Shown here: piece by piece, positions 37,409 to 46,286 of the stretch | Position numbering within the stretch: position 1 is the first letter of the stretch | How the letters are laid out: each line of letters opens with the position of its first letter | DNA from: Lacimicrobium sp. SS2-24 | GTDB taxonomy: Bacteria > Pseudomonadota > Gammaproteobacteria > Enterobacterales > Alteromonadaceae | NCBI RefSeq assembly: GCF_002201535.1 | Contig: NZ_NIWW01000010.1 | Span: 78,838 to 142,837, forward strand | Direction of reading: 5' to 3' | Length of the DNA stretch: 64,000 bases | Position numbers and translations under genes: made by a program | Notes under the pieces: generated by a model | Told to the model about the DNA's origin: nothing | Databases searched by the model: none | What the model saw: only the letters and a program-made list of their open reading frames with translations

Positions 37409-38365
37409 TTAGTAGTGGCTCAGGGTTACTGTCCCACTGACCGTGGAGACATTGACCCGCCCACTCCCCTCGGCGGTAGTGAATTTGAGCCAGCGGGACG
37501 GACCATATTTGGCTTTGTCCGCTTTATCGTCAGTGAGACGATTACGTAAGTCGCCTCCGGCGTGGCCATTGACATCAAATCGTGCAGAGACCTCTTTTTG
37601 AAAACGAAACGCCAGACTACCGCTAACACTGCTTGCTCTTACCTCTCCGTTCGGCGCTAGCTCCAGGCTCACGCGGGTATCCCCGTTGACATTGCTGGCT
37701 CTGAGCTGCTCGGTACGTCCGAGCACCAATTCACTGTCGGCGTTGACGGTTTCCAGTTTCACCCGGGCTACCTGAGTCTGCGCATAAATGTCACCGTTCA
37801 CTGATTCATACACCACCTCATCGCCATCAGATCCCTTATCACGAATGGAACCGTTCACCGTATTGAGACTGATGTTGCCGACAAGTCCCTGACTGATAAT
37901 CTCACCGTTAACGGTGCTGATGCGTATACTGCCTTTTATATCGCTGACCCGAACCTCTCCGTTAACCGCACTGAATTCGACACCACCGTGTATACCGCTG
38001 GCGTTAAGATCTGCGTTAATGGTCTCGTATTCCACAAAACTGGAGGCGGGCACGAAAATTTCCAGTTCATCTTCCTCCTTGTTCCAGTCCGGCCAGTTGC
38101 TGCCATAACTTTTCGGCATTTTGACCTCAAAACGAATTTCGTTACCGCGCTTTTCAAACACATAGCCTTCAGCCCGGCTGTCCAGACTACCTTTTACGTG
38201 CACCTGTGGTTTATCCCAGGTACGGATTACAGCCTCACCGGAGTGGTGCTCGATGCTGACCCTTGAGGTGTCACTGGCTGACAGCGTTTTATCAATGGTT
38301 TGTGCGGCGTAAAGCGTATTGCTGAACAACAACACTAAACCCAGTAATGTCATTTTTTTCATCAT
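37409..38365 (-). CDS. DUF4097-type beta-solenoid periplasmic protein
   Basis: Exported protein of 318 residues: signal peptide MMKKMTLLGLVLLFSNTLYA, cleaved at about residue 20. The rest is a repeated beta-strand pattern with Asn-Gly turns every 20-25 residues (SAVNGEVRVSDI, STVNGEIIS, NTVNGSIRD, ESVNGDIYA, STVSGTVTL), typical of DUF4097 / adhesin-like beta-helices. The biochemical role is not known. GGGGAAAG precedes the ATG; further upstream in-frame codons have no site. It follows the anti-sigma gene by 10 bases, so it is part of the same operon and a likely member of its regulon. Confidence 0.78.
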   Translation of the reverse strand: MMKKMTLLGLVLLFSNTLYAAQTIDKTLSASDTSRVSIEHHSGEAVIRTWDKPQVHVKGSLDSRAEGYVFEKRGNEIRFEVKMPKSYGSNWPDWNKEEDELEIFVPASSFVEYETINADLNASGIHGGVEFSAVNGEVRVSDIKGSIRISTVNGEIISQGLVGNISLNTVNGSIRDKGSDGDEVVYESVNGDIYAQTQVARVKLETVNADSELVLGRTEQLRASNVNGDTRVSLELAPNGEVRASSVSGSLAFRFQKEVSARFDVNGHAGGDLRNRLTDDKADKAKYGPSRWLKFTTAEGSGRVNVSTVSGTVTLSHY

Positions 38366-38375
38366 CTTTCCCCTG

Positions 38376-38855
38376 TTAAATCTGCTGATATCTGGGTGTA
38401 TGCACCCTTTCAATTAAATCAATCTGTTGCTGATGAACCTGCTTTAGCATCTTCAGCAGCGCCATATTCTGTGGGTCTTGCTCTAATGCCTGCTTAATCA
38501 CTAATGCAGCGTCATCGAGTTCCTTCAGCTGAGCTTGCCAGTTATCCGTCAGCGCTGGCTGGTCGGCATAGGTGGCCAACAAATAGGCTTTTTGCTGCTG
38601 ATGTTGCTCGCTGAGCACCGTTGCCAGAGGCTGTGACGGATTGCTCGCTGGTATATAACTCAGTGACATCCATCCAAGCATTCCCACTGCCAGAACCGAG
38701 GCGACCAATGCCGACACCTTGCGCCCGTTCGCAGGCGCGATTTCAGCGTTGAGTGCATGCTCAATACCTGGCCACAGATCTCGCTGCGGTTGACGTTCTT
38801 TGGGTAATTGCCTGAGTTGCTGCTCAAGCGTGTTGTCAAAATTATGCTCTGGCAT
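38376..38855 (-). CDS. putative membrane anti-sigma factor
   Basis: 159 residues: an acidic/basic N-terminal segment of about 45 residues, one transmembrane helix (about 47-66) and a helical periplasmic domain rich in Q, L and A (67-159). I see no ZAS H-x3-C-x2-C zinc motif, so it would be a non-zinc anti-sigma. The call rests on size, topology and the 14-base overlap with an ECF sigma gene. It resembles no well-known anti-sigma strongly. The preceding sigma factor and following DUF4097 gene are cotranscribed. Confidence 0.62.
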   Translation of the reverse strand: MPEHNFDNTLEQQLRQLPKERQPQRDLWPGIEHALNAEIAPANGRKVSALVASVLAVGMLGWMSLSYIPASNPSQPLATVLSEQHQQQKAYLLATYADQPALTDNWQAQLKELDDAALVIKQALEQDPQNMALLKMLKQVHQQQIDLIERVHTPRYQQI

Positions 38856-39417
38856 TTTCCATCCACTCCTTGAGTAGTTGTTTAGCGCGATGCAGTTGGG
38901 CTTTGCTCGAGCCCGCGGCCATATTCAACATGCTGGCGATCTCCTCATGCCGGTAGCCCTCAATGGCATGTAATACAAACACCTGCCGTGCCCGCTCGGG
39001 CAAACGCAGAACGTAATCATCCAAATCCCAATGACACTCAGGCTCAGCCTGTTGCTCGTTCATCTCATCCTGATCATGGTTAAATAACCGTTGCAGCCAG
39101 TTCTTCTGCTTGCGCATGTACGAGATACAAACATTCGATGTCACACCATGTAACCAGGTACTAAACCGACTCTGACCGCTGTAATTTCCGATTTTTCGCC
39201 ACAGCTGAATAAACACTTCCTGTGTCGCTTCTTCGGCGATGGCTCTGTCGCCACTTAAGCGCAGGCATAAGGCATAAACCCGTCCAAGGTGTTTATCATA
39301 AAGTTTTCGATATGCGCCTTTGTCTCCGGCCTTAACCGCATCAATGAGAGCCCTTTCGGCTTTATCGATAAACTGGTCACTGGCCTCTATCAGTTGTCCA
39401 TCTGCGTGCAATGCCAT
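38842..39417 (-). CDS. ECF-family RNA polymerase sigma factor
   Basis: 191-residue group IV sigma factor. Region 2 is at about 25-100 (GAYRKLYDKHLGRVYALCLR, EEATQEVFIQLWRKI, SRFSTWLHGVTSNVCISYMR) and region 4 at about 130-185 (LPERARQVFVLHAIEGYRHE, then a helix-turn-helix with AAGSSKAQLHRAKQLLKEW). It differs from the housekeeping-stress RpoE at 58799 in sequence and context. The stop overlaps the start of the putative anti-sigma gene. Presence of a 214-base upstream region leaves room for an autoregulated promoter, which I could not identify. Confidence 0.88.
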   Translation of the reverse strand: MALHADGQLIEASDQFIDKAERALIDAVKAGDKGAYRKLYDKHLGRVYALCLRLSGDRAIAEEATQEVFIQLWRKIGNYSGQSRFSTWLHGVTSNVCISYMRKQKNWLQRLFNHDQDEMNEQQAEPECHWDLDDYVLRLPERARQVFVLHAIEGYRHEEIASMLNMAAGSSKAQLHRAKQLLKEWMENARA

Positions 39418-39631
39418 TGATTCCTGTGGTCATATGACAGCCTGTTAAATCAAACCGTCATGGCTTTTTGTTATCAAGTATTGGGTTAGTCGCCATTAAT
39501 GGTACTAAGGTTTAAACACAAACATTAAAAAATGCTTCTTTTGTGCTGATCCGATGACCTGACTATGGAAATACGCCACCGATTCAGGGATGATCGCGGC
39601 CATCGTTCTCAGAACCCAAAGGCTTGAAGCA

Positions 39632-41320
39632 ATGACCACCAAAAAACGTCCTCTGTATATTCCCTACGCTGGCCCTTCGTTGCTGGAAACGCCACTGCTG
39701 AACAAAGGCAGTGCGTTTAGTGCAGAAGAGCGTAAAGCATTTAACCTCAATGGGTTACTGCCGCCGCGCTATGAAAGTATTGAGGAGCAGGTCAGTCGGG
39801 CATACATGCAATATTCAAGCTTTGATACCCCAATTAACAAGCACATTTATTTGCGTGCCATTCAGGACAACAACGAGACCCTGTTCCACCGGCTGGTACA
39901 GGAGCATCTTGAAGAGATGATGCCAATCATTTATACCCCTACCGTTGGGGATGCTTGTGAACAGTTTTCCGATATCTATCGCAGTTCCCGAGGCCTGTTT
40001 ATTTCTTATGCAGAGCGCGAGCATATGGATGACATTCTTCATAATGCGACCAAACAAAAAGTAAAAGTGATCGTGGTAACCGATGGCGAGCGCATTCTGG
40101 GGCTGGGTGACCAGGGTATTGGGGGCATGGGGATTCCCATCGGCAAGCTGTCACTGTATACCGCATGCGGTGGTATCAGTCCGGCTTACACCCTGCCCGT
40201 GATGCTGGATGTTGGCACCAATAATGAAAAATTGCTCAATGACCCCATGTATATGGGCGCCCGCCACAAGCGTATTGACCAGCAAGAGTACGACGCCTTT
40301 ATCGAAGACTTTATTCGCGCCGTGCAGCGACGTTGGCCCGATGCGATGATTCAGTTTGAGGATTTCGCCCAGCAAAATGCCACGCCTATCCTCAATCGCT
40401 ACCGCCATCAGGTACGCTGTTTTAACGACGACATTCAGGGCACTGCTGCGGTAACGGTGGGTACGCTTATGGCGGCCTGTCGAAGCAAAGGCGCCAAACT
40501 GTCGGAGCAAAGGGTGGTATTTGTGGGTGCTGGCTCAGCCGGTTGTGGTATTGCTGAGCAGGTGGTGCAGCAAATGTGTGCAGAGGGACTGGACGAAAAA
40601 CAGGCCCGCAGTCAGGTGTATATGGTGGATCGCTACGGTTTGCTGACCGAGGGTATGGAAGGTCTGCGGGATTTCCAGCAGGCACTGTGTCAGCAACAGG
40701 CCAATATCCGTGACTGGAGCTTCAGTGGAGAGTATGCCTCACTGCTGGATGTCATTCATTGCGCCACGCCCGATGTGTTGATCGGTGTATCCGGACAAGC
40801 AGGCCTGTTTACCGAGCAGGTAGTCCGAACCATGAAACAACACTGCAAACTGCCGATTATCTTTCCGCTGAGTAATCCCTCAAGACAAGTTGAAGCAAGG
40901 CCCGAACAGGTCATTGAGTGGACAGAAGGAGAGGTTATCATCGCCACCGGCAGTCCCTTTGAGCCCGTAAACTATAAGGGCACGTCATTCCCCATTACCC
41001 AGTGCAATAACAGCTATATTTTCCCCGGTATCGGCCTTGGCGTGGTTGCCACCAAAGCCAGGTTGATTACCGAAGAAATGCTGATGGCGGCCAGCGCTAC
41101 ACTCGCGGCAGCCTCACCGCTGGCCAATACGGGCAAAGGCGGCTTACTTCCGCCACTGACGGAGCTGTTCAAACTCAGCAAGGAAATTGCTTTTGAAGTG
41201 GGCAAAGTGGCCCAGGAACAGGGTCTGGCGCTGGAAATGTCTGACGACATGCTTAAAAGCAAAATTGAGGCGAATTTCTGGACACCGCAATACCGCCAGT
41301 ACCGCCGCGTGAGCATGTAA
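39632..41320 (+). CDS. maeA: NAD-dependent malic enzyme
   Basis: Oxidative decarboxylation of malate to pyruvate and CO2, 562 residues. The large malic-enzyme domain shows [17 protein letters not shown] and [18 protein letters not shown], the latter including the catalytic-region glycines. [17 protein letters not shown] starts the NAD domain, with [16 protein letters not shown] for the dinucleotide. [12 protein letters not shown] and ATGSPFEPV follow. The size and sequence agree with MaeA/SfcA, not the 750-residue NADP enzyme MaeB. An AAAGG lies 9 bases before the ATG at 39632; an upstream ATG is less likely. It is convergent with the ACT-domain gene, 2 bases apart. Confidence 0.94.
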   Translation: MTTKKRPLYIPYAGPSLLETPLLNKGSAFSAEERKAFNLNGLLPPRYESIEEQVSRAYMQYSSFDTPINKHIYLRAIQDNNETLFHRLVQEHLEEMMPIIYTPTVGDACEQFSDIYRSSRGLFISYAEREHMDDILHNATKQKVKVIVVTDGERILGLGDQGIGGMGIPIGKLSLYTACGGISPAYTLPVMLDVGTNNEKLLNDPMYMGARHKRIDQQEYDAFIEDFIRAVQRRWPDAMIQFEDFAQQNATPILNRYRHQVRCFNDDIQGTAAVTVGTLMAACRSKGAKLSEQRVVFVGAGSAGCGIAEQVVQQMCAEGLDEKQARSQVYMVDRYGLLTEGMEGLRDFQQALCQQQANIRDWSFSGEYASLLDVIHCATPDVLIGVSGQAGLFTEQVVRTMKQHCKLPIIFPLSNPSRQVEARPEQVIEWTEGEVIIATGSPFEPVNYKGTSFPITQCNNSYIFPGIGLGVVATKARLITEEMLMAASATLAAASPLANTGKGGLLPPLTELFKLSKEIAFEVGKVAQEQGLALEMSDDMLKSKIEANFWTPQYRQYRRVSM

Positions 41321-41322
41321 CC

Positions 41323-41730
41323 TTACTGCTGGTAAGACTGACTTAACCGGCGCAGTGCCTGCATGGCGAGCTCTGCCTGCTGTGCCGGCACAAACAAATG
41401 ATCATGATAAAAGCCGGACACCGGGTTTACCCCCATCTCTAAGTCGGCCAGACAGCGGGTAACGGCGGCGAGAAACCCCACCGCATCGAGGGCTGAATGA
41501 ATGCGCAGGGTGATCATCCGGCAGGTGAATTCGTACTCGAAAGCATGGCGCTCTGCCTCTTCTTGCTCAACAATCAGGGTGGGCCCCTGCTTTTCCATAA
41601 ACCACATTTGTGGCTGTAATCCCGTAGGTAAGACAGCGTTCAATGGTAAACGGGCAAATACAAAAGTACGTGGATCCAGTGCGGGCTGCATCTTAGCCAT
41701 TAGCGTCTTTAAGTTTTTCTCAGCGGTCAT
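41323..41730 (-). CDS. ACT-domain-containing protein
   Basis: 135 residues, no membrane segment. The C-terminal half (about 55-130) has the ACT-like pattern ITLRIHSALDAVGFLAAVTRCLADLEMGVNPVSGFYHDHLFVP. This agrees with small ACT proteins of unknown function found in proteobacteria. The ligand, perhaps an amino acid, cannot be deduced. The ATG at 41728-41730 is 8-9 bases after AGG; a GTG directly before it is possible. It lies convergent with maeA. Confidence 0.72.
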   Translation of the reverse strand: MTAEKNLKTLMAKMQPALDPRTFVFARLPLNAVLPTGLQPQMWFMEKQGPTLIVEQEEAERHAFEYEFTCRMITLRIHSALDAVGFLAAVTRCLADLEMGVNPVSGFYHDHLFVPAQQAELAMQALRRLSQSYQQ

Positions 41731-41863
41731 CACCTGTACCTTCTTTATCAGTCATCAGTGTCTCCTCCTGGCTCAGCGTTGCATCCAGTTTTTGACTGGA
41801 AATCATATAATTAGCCCATATGAAAAAGTAGGACTTTTACCTCAATAAGGCTATGCTTAGTAT

Positions 41864-42238
41864 ATGAATACAGAAAATCGTCGCCAATTTACCCGAATCA
41901 TATTCTCGGCTCCTGTGGAGGCCCGACAAGGCAGCCACAAGTGGGAGTGCCGATTGCTGGATATTTCCTTGAAAGGTGTGCTTTTGGAAGCCCCTGAGCA
42001 TTTCACCGCCAGCCATGAAGATTCCTTATTGTTGGTCGTTACCCTGCCTGGCATCAGCAGCAGTCTGATGATGGAAGGTCAGATTAAGCATCAGGATGAC
42101 CATCAAATAGGGATCAAAATCAATATGCTGGATATTGATAGCGCATCCAGACTGCGCCGCCTGGTTGAGCTGAATGTCGGTGACGATACCTTACTAAAAC
42201 GCGAACTGGAAAAACTCGCTAACCCCGAGACAAACTGA
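41864..42238 (+). CDS. small PilZ-domain protein, predicted c-di-GMP binding
   Basis: 124-residue single PilZ domain. The c-di-GMP motif R-x3-R is seen near the N-terminus (NRRQFTRI) and D-x-S-x2-G as LLDISLKGVLLE. Single-domain PilZ proteins bind c-di-GMP and transmit it to flagellar, pilus or exopolysaccharide machinery. It lies 129 bases from the ACT gene (divergent) and is convergent with radA, whose stop is 64 bases downstream. Beyond radA are two much larger PilZ proteins. Confidence 0.88.
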   Translation: MNTENRRQFTRIIFSAPVEARQGSHKWECRLLDISLKGVLLEAPEHFTASHEDSLLLVVTLPGISSSLMMEGQIKHQDDHQIGIKINMLDIDSASRLRRLVELNVGDDTLLKRELEKLANPETN

Positions 42239-42302
42239 GTGCCGGGAAGCTAAACGTCCTAGCACCGGGGTATTGCCAGCCTTCTTGTGCAAGATTAGCG
42301 TT

Positions 42303-43667
42303 TTAAATCGCTTCCAGTGCCTGCGACAGGCGTTTCACCCCAACCACCGTCATACCGGGTATGGGATGTTTAGGACAATTGGCACTTGGCACAATAGCCC
42401 GTGTAAAACCGTGTTTTGCCGCTTCGCTCAGACGTTCCACCCCGTTTGGTACCGGCCGGATTTCACCTGCCAGCCCCACTTCGCCAAAGACAATCAATTC
42501 TCTGGGCAGAGTCTGATTTCTGAAGCTGGAAATCATTGCCAGTAACAAGGCAAGATCGGCGCTGGTTTCAGCCACCTTGACGCCGCCTACCACATTAACA
42601 AACACATCCTGATCATTCATCTGCACGTTGCCATGGCGATGCAGAACGGCAAGGAGCATTGCCAGCCGGTTTTGCTCCAGTCCCACGGCCAACCGCCTGG
42701 GGTTAGCCATTTGCGAATAATCCACCAGCGCCTGTATTTCTACCAGCAAAGGCCGGGTGCCCTCCCAGACAACCATCACCAGACTGCCAGGAGAGGGGTC
42801 ATCTTCACGACTCAGAAAGATGGCAGAAGGATTACTGACTTCTTTGAGCCCCTTGTCAGTCATGGCAAACACACCCAGCTCATTGACTGCCCCAAAACGG
42901 TTCTTTTGTCCTCTTAGCACCCGGAATCGACTGTCTCCGTCCCCCTCAAGCATCATCGAACAATCAATGCAATGCTCCAGCACTTTTGGCCCGGCCAGTG
43001 AACCGTCTTTGGTCACATGCCCAACCATAAGTATGGCGATGTGATGCTGCTTGGCGAAACGGGTAAGATACGCCGCGCCTTCGCGCACCTGCGAGACGCT
43101 GCCCGGAGCAGACTGAATGTCGGCCAAGTGCATCACCTGGATAGAATCAATAACCATCAGCTCGGGTTTGTGTTTAAGGGCCAGTTCGCAAATGGTTTCA
43201 ATACTGGTTTCCGCCAGTAACTTGAGCTTATCCGTTGGCAGCCCCAGTCGATTGGCCCGCAGCGCTACCTGTTGTAAAGACTCCTCACCGGTAACATACA
43301 ACGCAGACCGTGATGCAGCCAGTTTACACATGGTCTGAAGCAGCAGCGTACTTTTGCCCGCCCCCGGGGAACCACCAATCAGAATCGCCGAACCCGGTAC
43401 CACGCCTCCGCCCAGCACCCGATCAAGCTCCTGAAAACCAGAGCTGAATCGCGGCAGTGCCTGAAGATCGATATTTTCCAGAGTCTGTACTTGCGCGGCT
43501 ACCTGGCCGGCATATCCATGGCGACGATGATCCTGTCCGTCTTTTGCCGATGCCAGCAACACTTCTGAAATACTGTTCCAGGCCCCGCAATCATTGCACT
43601 GCCCCTGCCAGCGTGGATACTCTGAACCACACTCATTGCAGACGTAGGCGCTTTTTCGTTTAGCCAT
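42303..43667 (-). CDS. radA: DNA repair protein RadA
   Basis: Lon/RecA-like ATPase that helps branch migration in recombination, 454 residues. The N-terminal zinc ribbon is C10, C13, C24, C27 (CNECG and CNDCG). Walker A is GGSPGAGKSTLL, the RadA-specific KNRFG motif is in RGQKNRFGAVNELG, and the C-terminal Lon-like domain shows VNVVGGVKVAETSADLALLLA. The ATG at 43665-43667 has AGGAA about 4 bases upstream; an in-frame start 15 codons upstream would add residues before the zinc finger. It is divergent from the large PilZ gene, with 87 bases between starts. Confidence 0.96.
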   Translation of the reverse strand: MAKRKSAYVCNECGSEYPRWQGQCNDCGAWNSISEVLLASAKDGQDHRRHGYAGQVAAQVQTLENIDLQALPRFSSGFQELDRVLGGGVVPGSAILIGGSPGAGKSTLLLQTMCKLAASRSALYVTGEESLQQVALRANRLGLPTDKLKLLAETSIETICELALKHKPELMVIDSIQVMHLADIQSAPGSVSQVREGAAYLTRFAKQHHIAILMVGHVTKDGSLAGPKVLEHCIDCSMMLEGDGDSRFRVLRGQKNRFGAVNELGVFAMTDKGLKEVSNPSAIFLSREDDPSPGSLVMVVWEGTRPLLVEIQALVDYSQMANPRRLAVGLEQNRLAMLLAVLHRHGNVQMNDQDVFVNVVGGVKVAETSADLALLLAMISSFRNQTLPRELIVFGEVGLAGEIRPVPNGVERLSEAAKHGFTRAIVPSANCPKHPIPGMTVVGVKRLSQALEAI

Positions 43668-43754
43668 GGTTTCCTCAGGATAAAATGAATGGCGCAAAGT
43701 ATATCCTGACAATCAGCACATCAAAAGCTGGACACCTATACTCAGGCATGAATA

Positions 43755-46259
43755 ATGGTGGGGTTAAAAATAAAACACCAACGTCAACGAGAGCTGCGCG
43801 TGCAAGAAAAACAACAATATGCACCGCCGGAATTGCTCGAAGAGCTGATTCCGAGCGTCCGTTCAAATAATTTTGATACGATTCTCAGACAAAAGACTTC
43901 AGATCTGAGCACAAATCAGCGTTTTTTGCTCAAAATGGAGCTGAAACGGTTATGCAAGCCTTGTGTGCGGCGTATCGATCTCAGAGGCATGGTGGATGGC
44001 CAATGCGAGCCTTACGAGTTCCAGGGACGAACCCATTATCTTGATGCGCTAGCCCAGGAAATCTTCAAACAACAGTTAGCCCTTTACAGCACCTATACAC
44101 AAGGGGTCTATGAAGCGTTGCAGCGAACCCCAAACAGATTCACGCTGATACAACAGACTCAACACACCGCCTCAACTCATGCAGAGGCATCGACAAAAGC
44201 GGACCCAGGGCAAACAGATGCCTCCCTCACGATCCCCACTTTTCACTACCGTAACTACCCAATACGCTGTGAGGAAAGAATGCACTTTGCGATTGAGCTT
44301 GAAGTCAGGCTCAATGAGCAAAAAAGTATCAAAGCCAGCAGCACTAACATCTCTGCCAGTGGACTCCAACTGAAAATCGCCTCCGAGACTTCGCTCGAAA
44401 GTGGCCAGCGTTTGACCATTTTTTTTCGGGGATTGGAGCAAGAATATGTCCTTGAACCCGACGGCGTCGAGTATGACGTGGTGAGGACCCGACAGCGCAA
44501 AGACATGCAGTATGTCAGCTTACAACGTTGCCAAAGCGAACAGAGCACCGGCTTTGACAAGCTGCTCAGCACCTTTATTCATGGCAACAAACGGCGCTAT
44601 AAAGTTAACCTGGACAATACCCTCGAAGCCGTTTTTAGTAAGGGCTTTGAACAGTACCACCTGAGCACACTCACAGCGCTGCCCATCTTTTTCGGGCGCT
44701 CATCCAAAGGTCATTCCTGTGCGCACTATGCATTGCTCAACGAGCAGAACAGTTCGCTGTATGAGCAGTTTCAGAAGAATCAATCCAATGGTCTGTGTCA
44801 ATTACTCGCTCCCGCACGCCTGGCCAGGCTAATTACCGAAGCACAACAAAACCCTGACATGCTGCTCTACAGCTTCAGCTATTTGAAAAATCAAACGCGG
44901 CATTGGTATTTTGCAACCAGTTCAGAGTTAGACGATGACCGTAATCTCAAAGCCGCTTTTCTGAGTTTTGCAGTGCGGCAAAAGGACTGGCATGTCTATC
45001 ATCTGAGGGTAAATGCGGTTGAACCACAGCAGAGCTACTATCCATCCTCTTTACCAGACAGCCTCGGTGAACAGACCCGAAAAGATAATCGCCCGCCCTC
45101 AGCAAGAGTGATGTCCAGAATTAACCATCTGACCCACATGTTGGTAATGACGGAGATAACCAACCCCAAGGCCGCAAGCCACTGCAGCGCCTATCCCCTG
45201 AGCAAGGCCGATTTGACCAGGGTAAACCGCCTGTTCCTGTGCCGCACGGCGAACCGTCCCCAAATTGTTCCTGTAGAACTGCAATATCGCAGCCTGCGCG
45301 CGGAGCCACGCTACCAGCATCAAAGCGAGGTATTGGTAACGCACCAAGGCCTGTCACTTAAGGCGATGACAGCAGACATTTCATCCCATGGCTTGAAGCT
45401 GTCCCTCAGTGGCCCCCTACCCTCGCCCGAACTGACTAATGTCAGTCTCAACTTTACACAGCTGCAGGAGGTAACAAGCAAATATCGCCTCTGCGATATA
45501 ACCTATGAGGTGGTGGCTTATGATGCTGAGGCATTGGAGCTCAAACTCCGGCTAGACGACGATTTCAGTGACGCCAATCGTCAGGCCAGTCGTTTTTTCA
45601 CCGAACTCATCGATCGCAACAAACGCAAATTGATAAAGGATCCGGAACGACAGTCTAACGTGGAGATAGCAGATGCGCTTAAGGTGATTTATGTGCGCAA
45701 CAATCATCTACCCGCACTGTTTATGAGCAGGGAGAAAGGCCGCTGTGTACCTGAAGCGCTCAGCCTGCCAGTTATGGACTACTCACTGCGTACGCTCTTT
45801 GCTGAAAACGACACTGCGACATCGTTAGACTGGCTGTTTAAAGGAAAAAATGGCCAGTATCTGCAGCAATGGATCAAGCAGCAGGCCCTAACGGCAGAAC
45901 CATTGTGTGCAGAGTTGCTGCTGACAGTTGGCGGTGATGGCAACATCAATGCTGTTTTTGTGGATGACTTCAGTACTCAGCATCTGCTCACTCAGTTTAT
46001 CCGCATTAACCAGCGCCAGGGTCGGTTTAAAGCCATACGACTCATGTTACAGCCAACGGGACGACCGGACATCAGTCGTTTTGAAAATGAACTCAGGTAC
46101 ATCAGCTTGTATGCCCGTCACAAAGCCAAAGCGCTGGAGGAAACCTTGTGGAATATCTCTTATGTTTGCTTTTTGGCAGACATCAGCGCCGAGATACTGA
46201 ATCGCTATGCCATTGCAATACAAGAAATTGACAAACTGACCGATAATATAGAAGGTTAA
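43755..46259 (+). CDS. large double-PilZ protein, first of two tandem paralogues
   Basis: 834 residues, no signal peptide or clear transmembrane segment. A conserved N-terminal block (about 54-122) contains RFLLKMELKR, IDLRG and YTQGVYEAL. PilZ domain 1 has RCEER (171-175) and NISASG (198-203); PilZ domain 2 has RAEPR (515-519) and DISSHG (541-546). Both keep the R-x3-R and [DN]-x-S-x2-G c-di-GMP motifs. Between them a block NKRRYKVNLDNTLEAVFSKG (about 278-297) is shared with the next gene, as is PTGRPDISRFENELRYIS near the C-terminus. The start ATG has a weak ribosome-binding site. The function is unknown; a c-di-GMP receptor is the best inference. Confidence 0.83.
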   Translation: MVGLKIKHQRQRELRVQEKQQYAPPELLEELIPSVRSNNFDTILRQKTSDLSTNQRFLLKMELKRLCKPCVRRIDLRGMVDGQCEPYEFQGRTHYLDALAQEIFKQQLALYSTYTQGVYEALQRTPNRFTLIQQTQHTASTHAEASTKADPGQTDASLTIPTFHYRNYPIRCEERMHFAIELEVRLNEQKSIKASSTNISASGLQLKIASETSLESGQRLTIFFRGLEQEYVLEPDGVEYDVVRTRQRKDMQYVSLQRCQSEQSTGFDKLLSTFIHGNKRRYKVNLDNTLEAVFSKGFEQYHLSTLTALPIFFGRSSKGHSCAHYALLNEQNSSLYEQFQKNQSNGLCQLLAPARLARLITEAQQNPDMLLYSFSYLKNQTRHWYFATSSELDDDRNLKAAFLSFAVRQKDWHVYHLRVNAVEPQQSYYPSSLPDSLGEQTRKDNRPPSARVMSRINHLTHMLVMTEITNPKAASHCSAYPLSKADLTRVNRLFLCRTANRPQIVPVELQYRSLRAEPRYQHQSEVLVTHQGLSLKAMTADISSHGLKLSLSGPLPSPELTNVSLNFTQLQEVTSKYRLCDITYEVVAYDAEALELKLRLDDDFSDANRQASRFFTELIDRNKRKLIKDPERQSNVEIADALKVIYVRNNHLPALFMSREKGRCVPEALSLPVMDYSLRTLFAENDTATSLDWLFKGKNGQYLQQWIKQQALTAEPLCAELLLTVGGDGNINAVFVDDFSTQHLLTQFIRINQRQGRFKAIRLMLQPTGRPDISRFENELRYISLYARHKAKALEETLWNISYVCFLADISAEILNRYAIAIQEIDKLTDNIEG

Positions 46260-46286
46260 ACTATTCAGCTTCGGTGGTGTTAAGGC

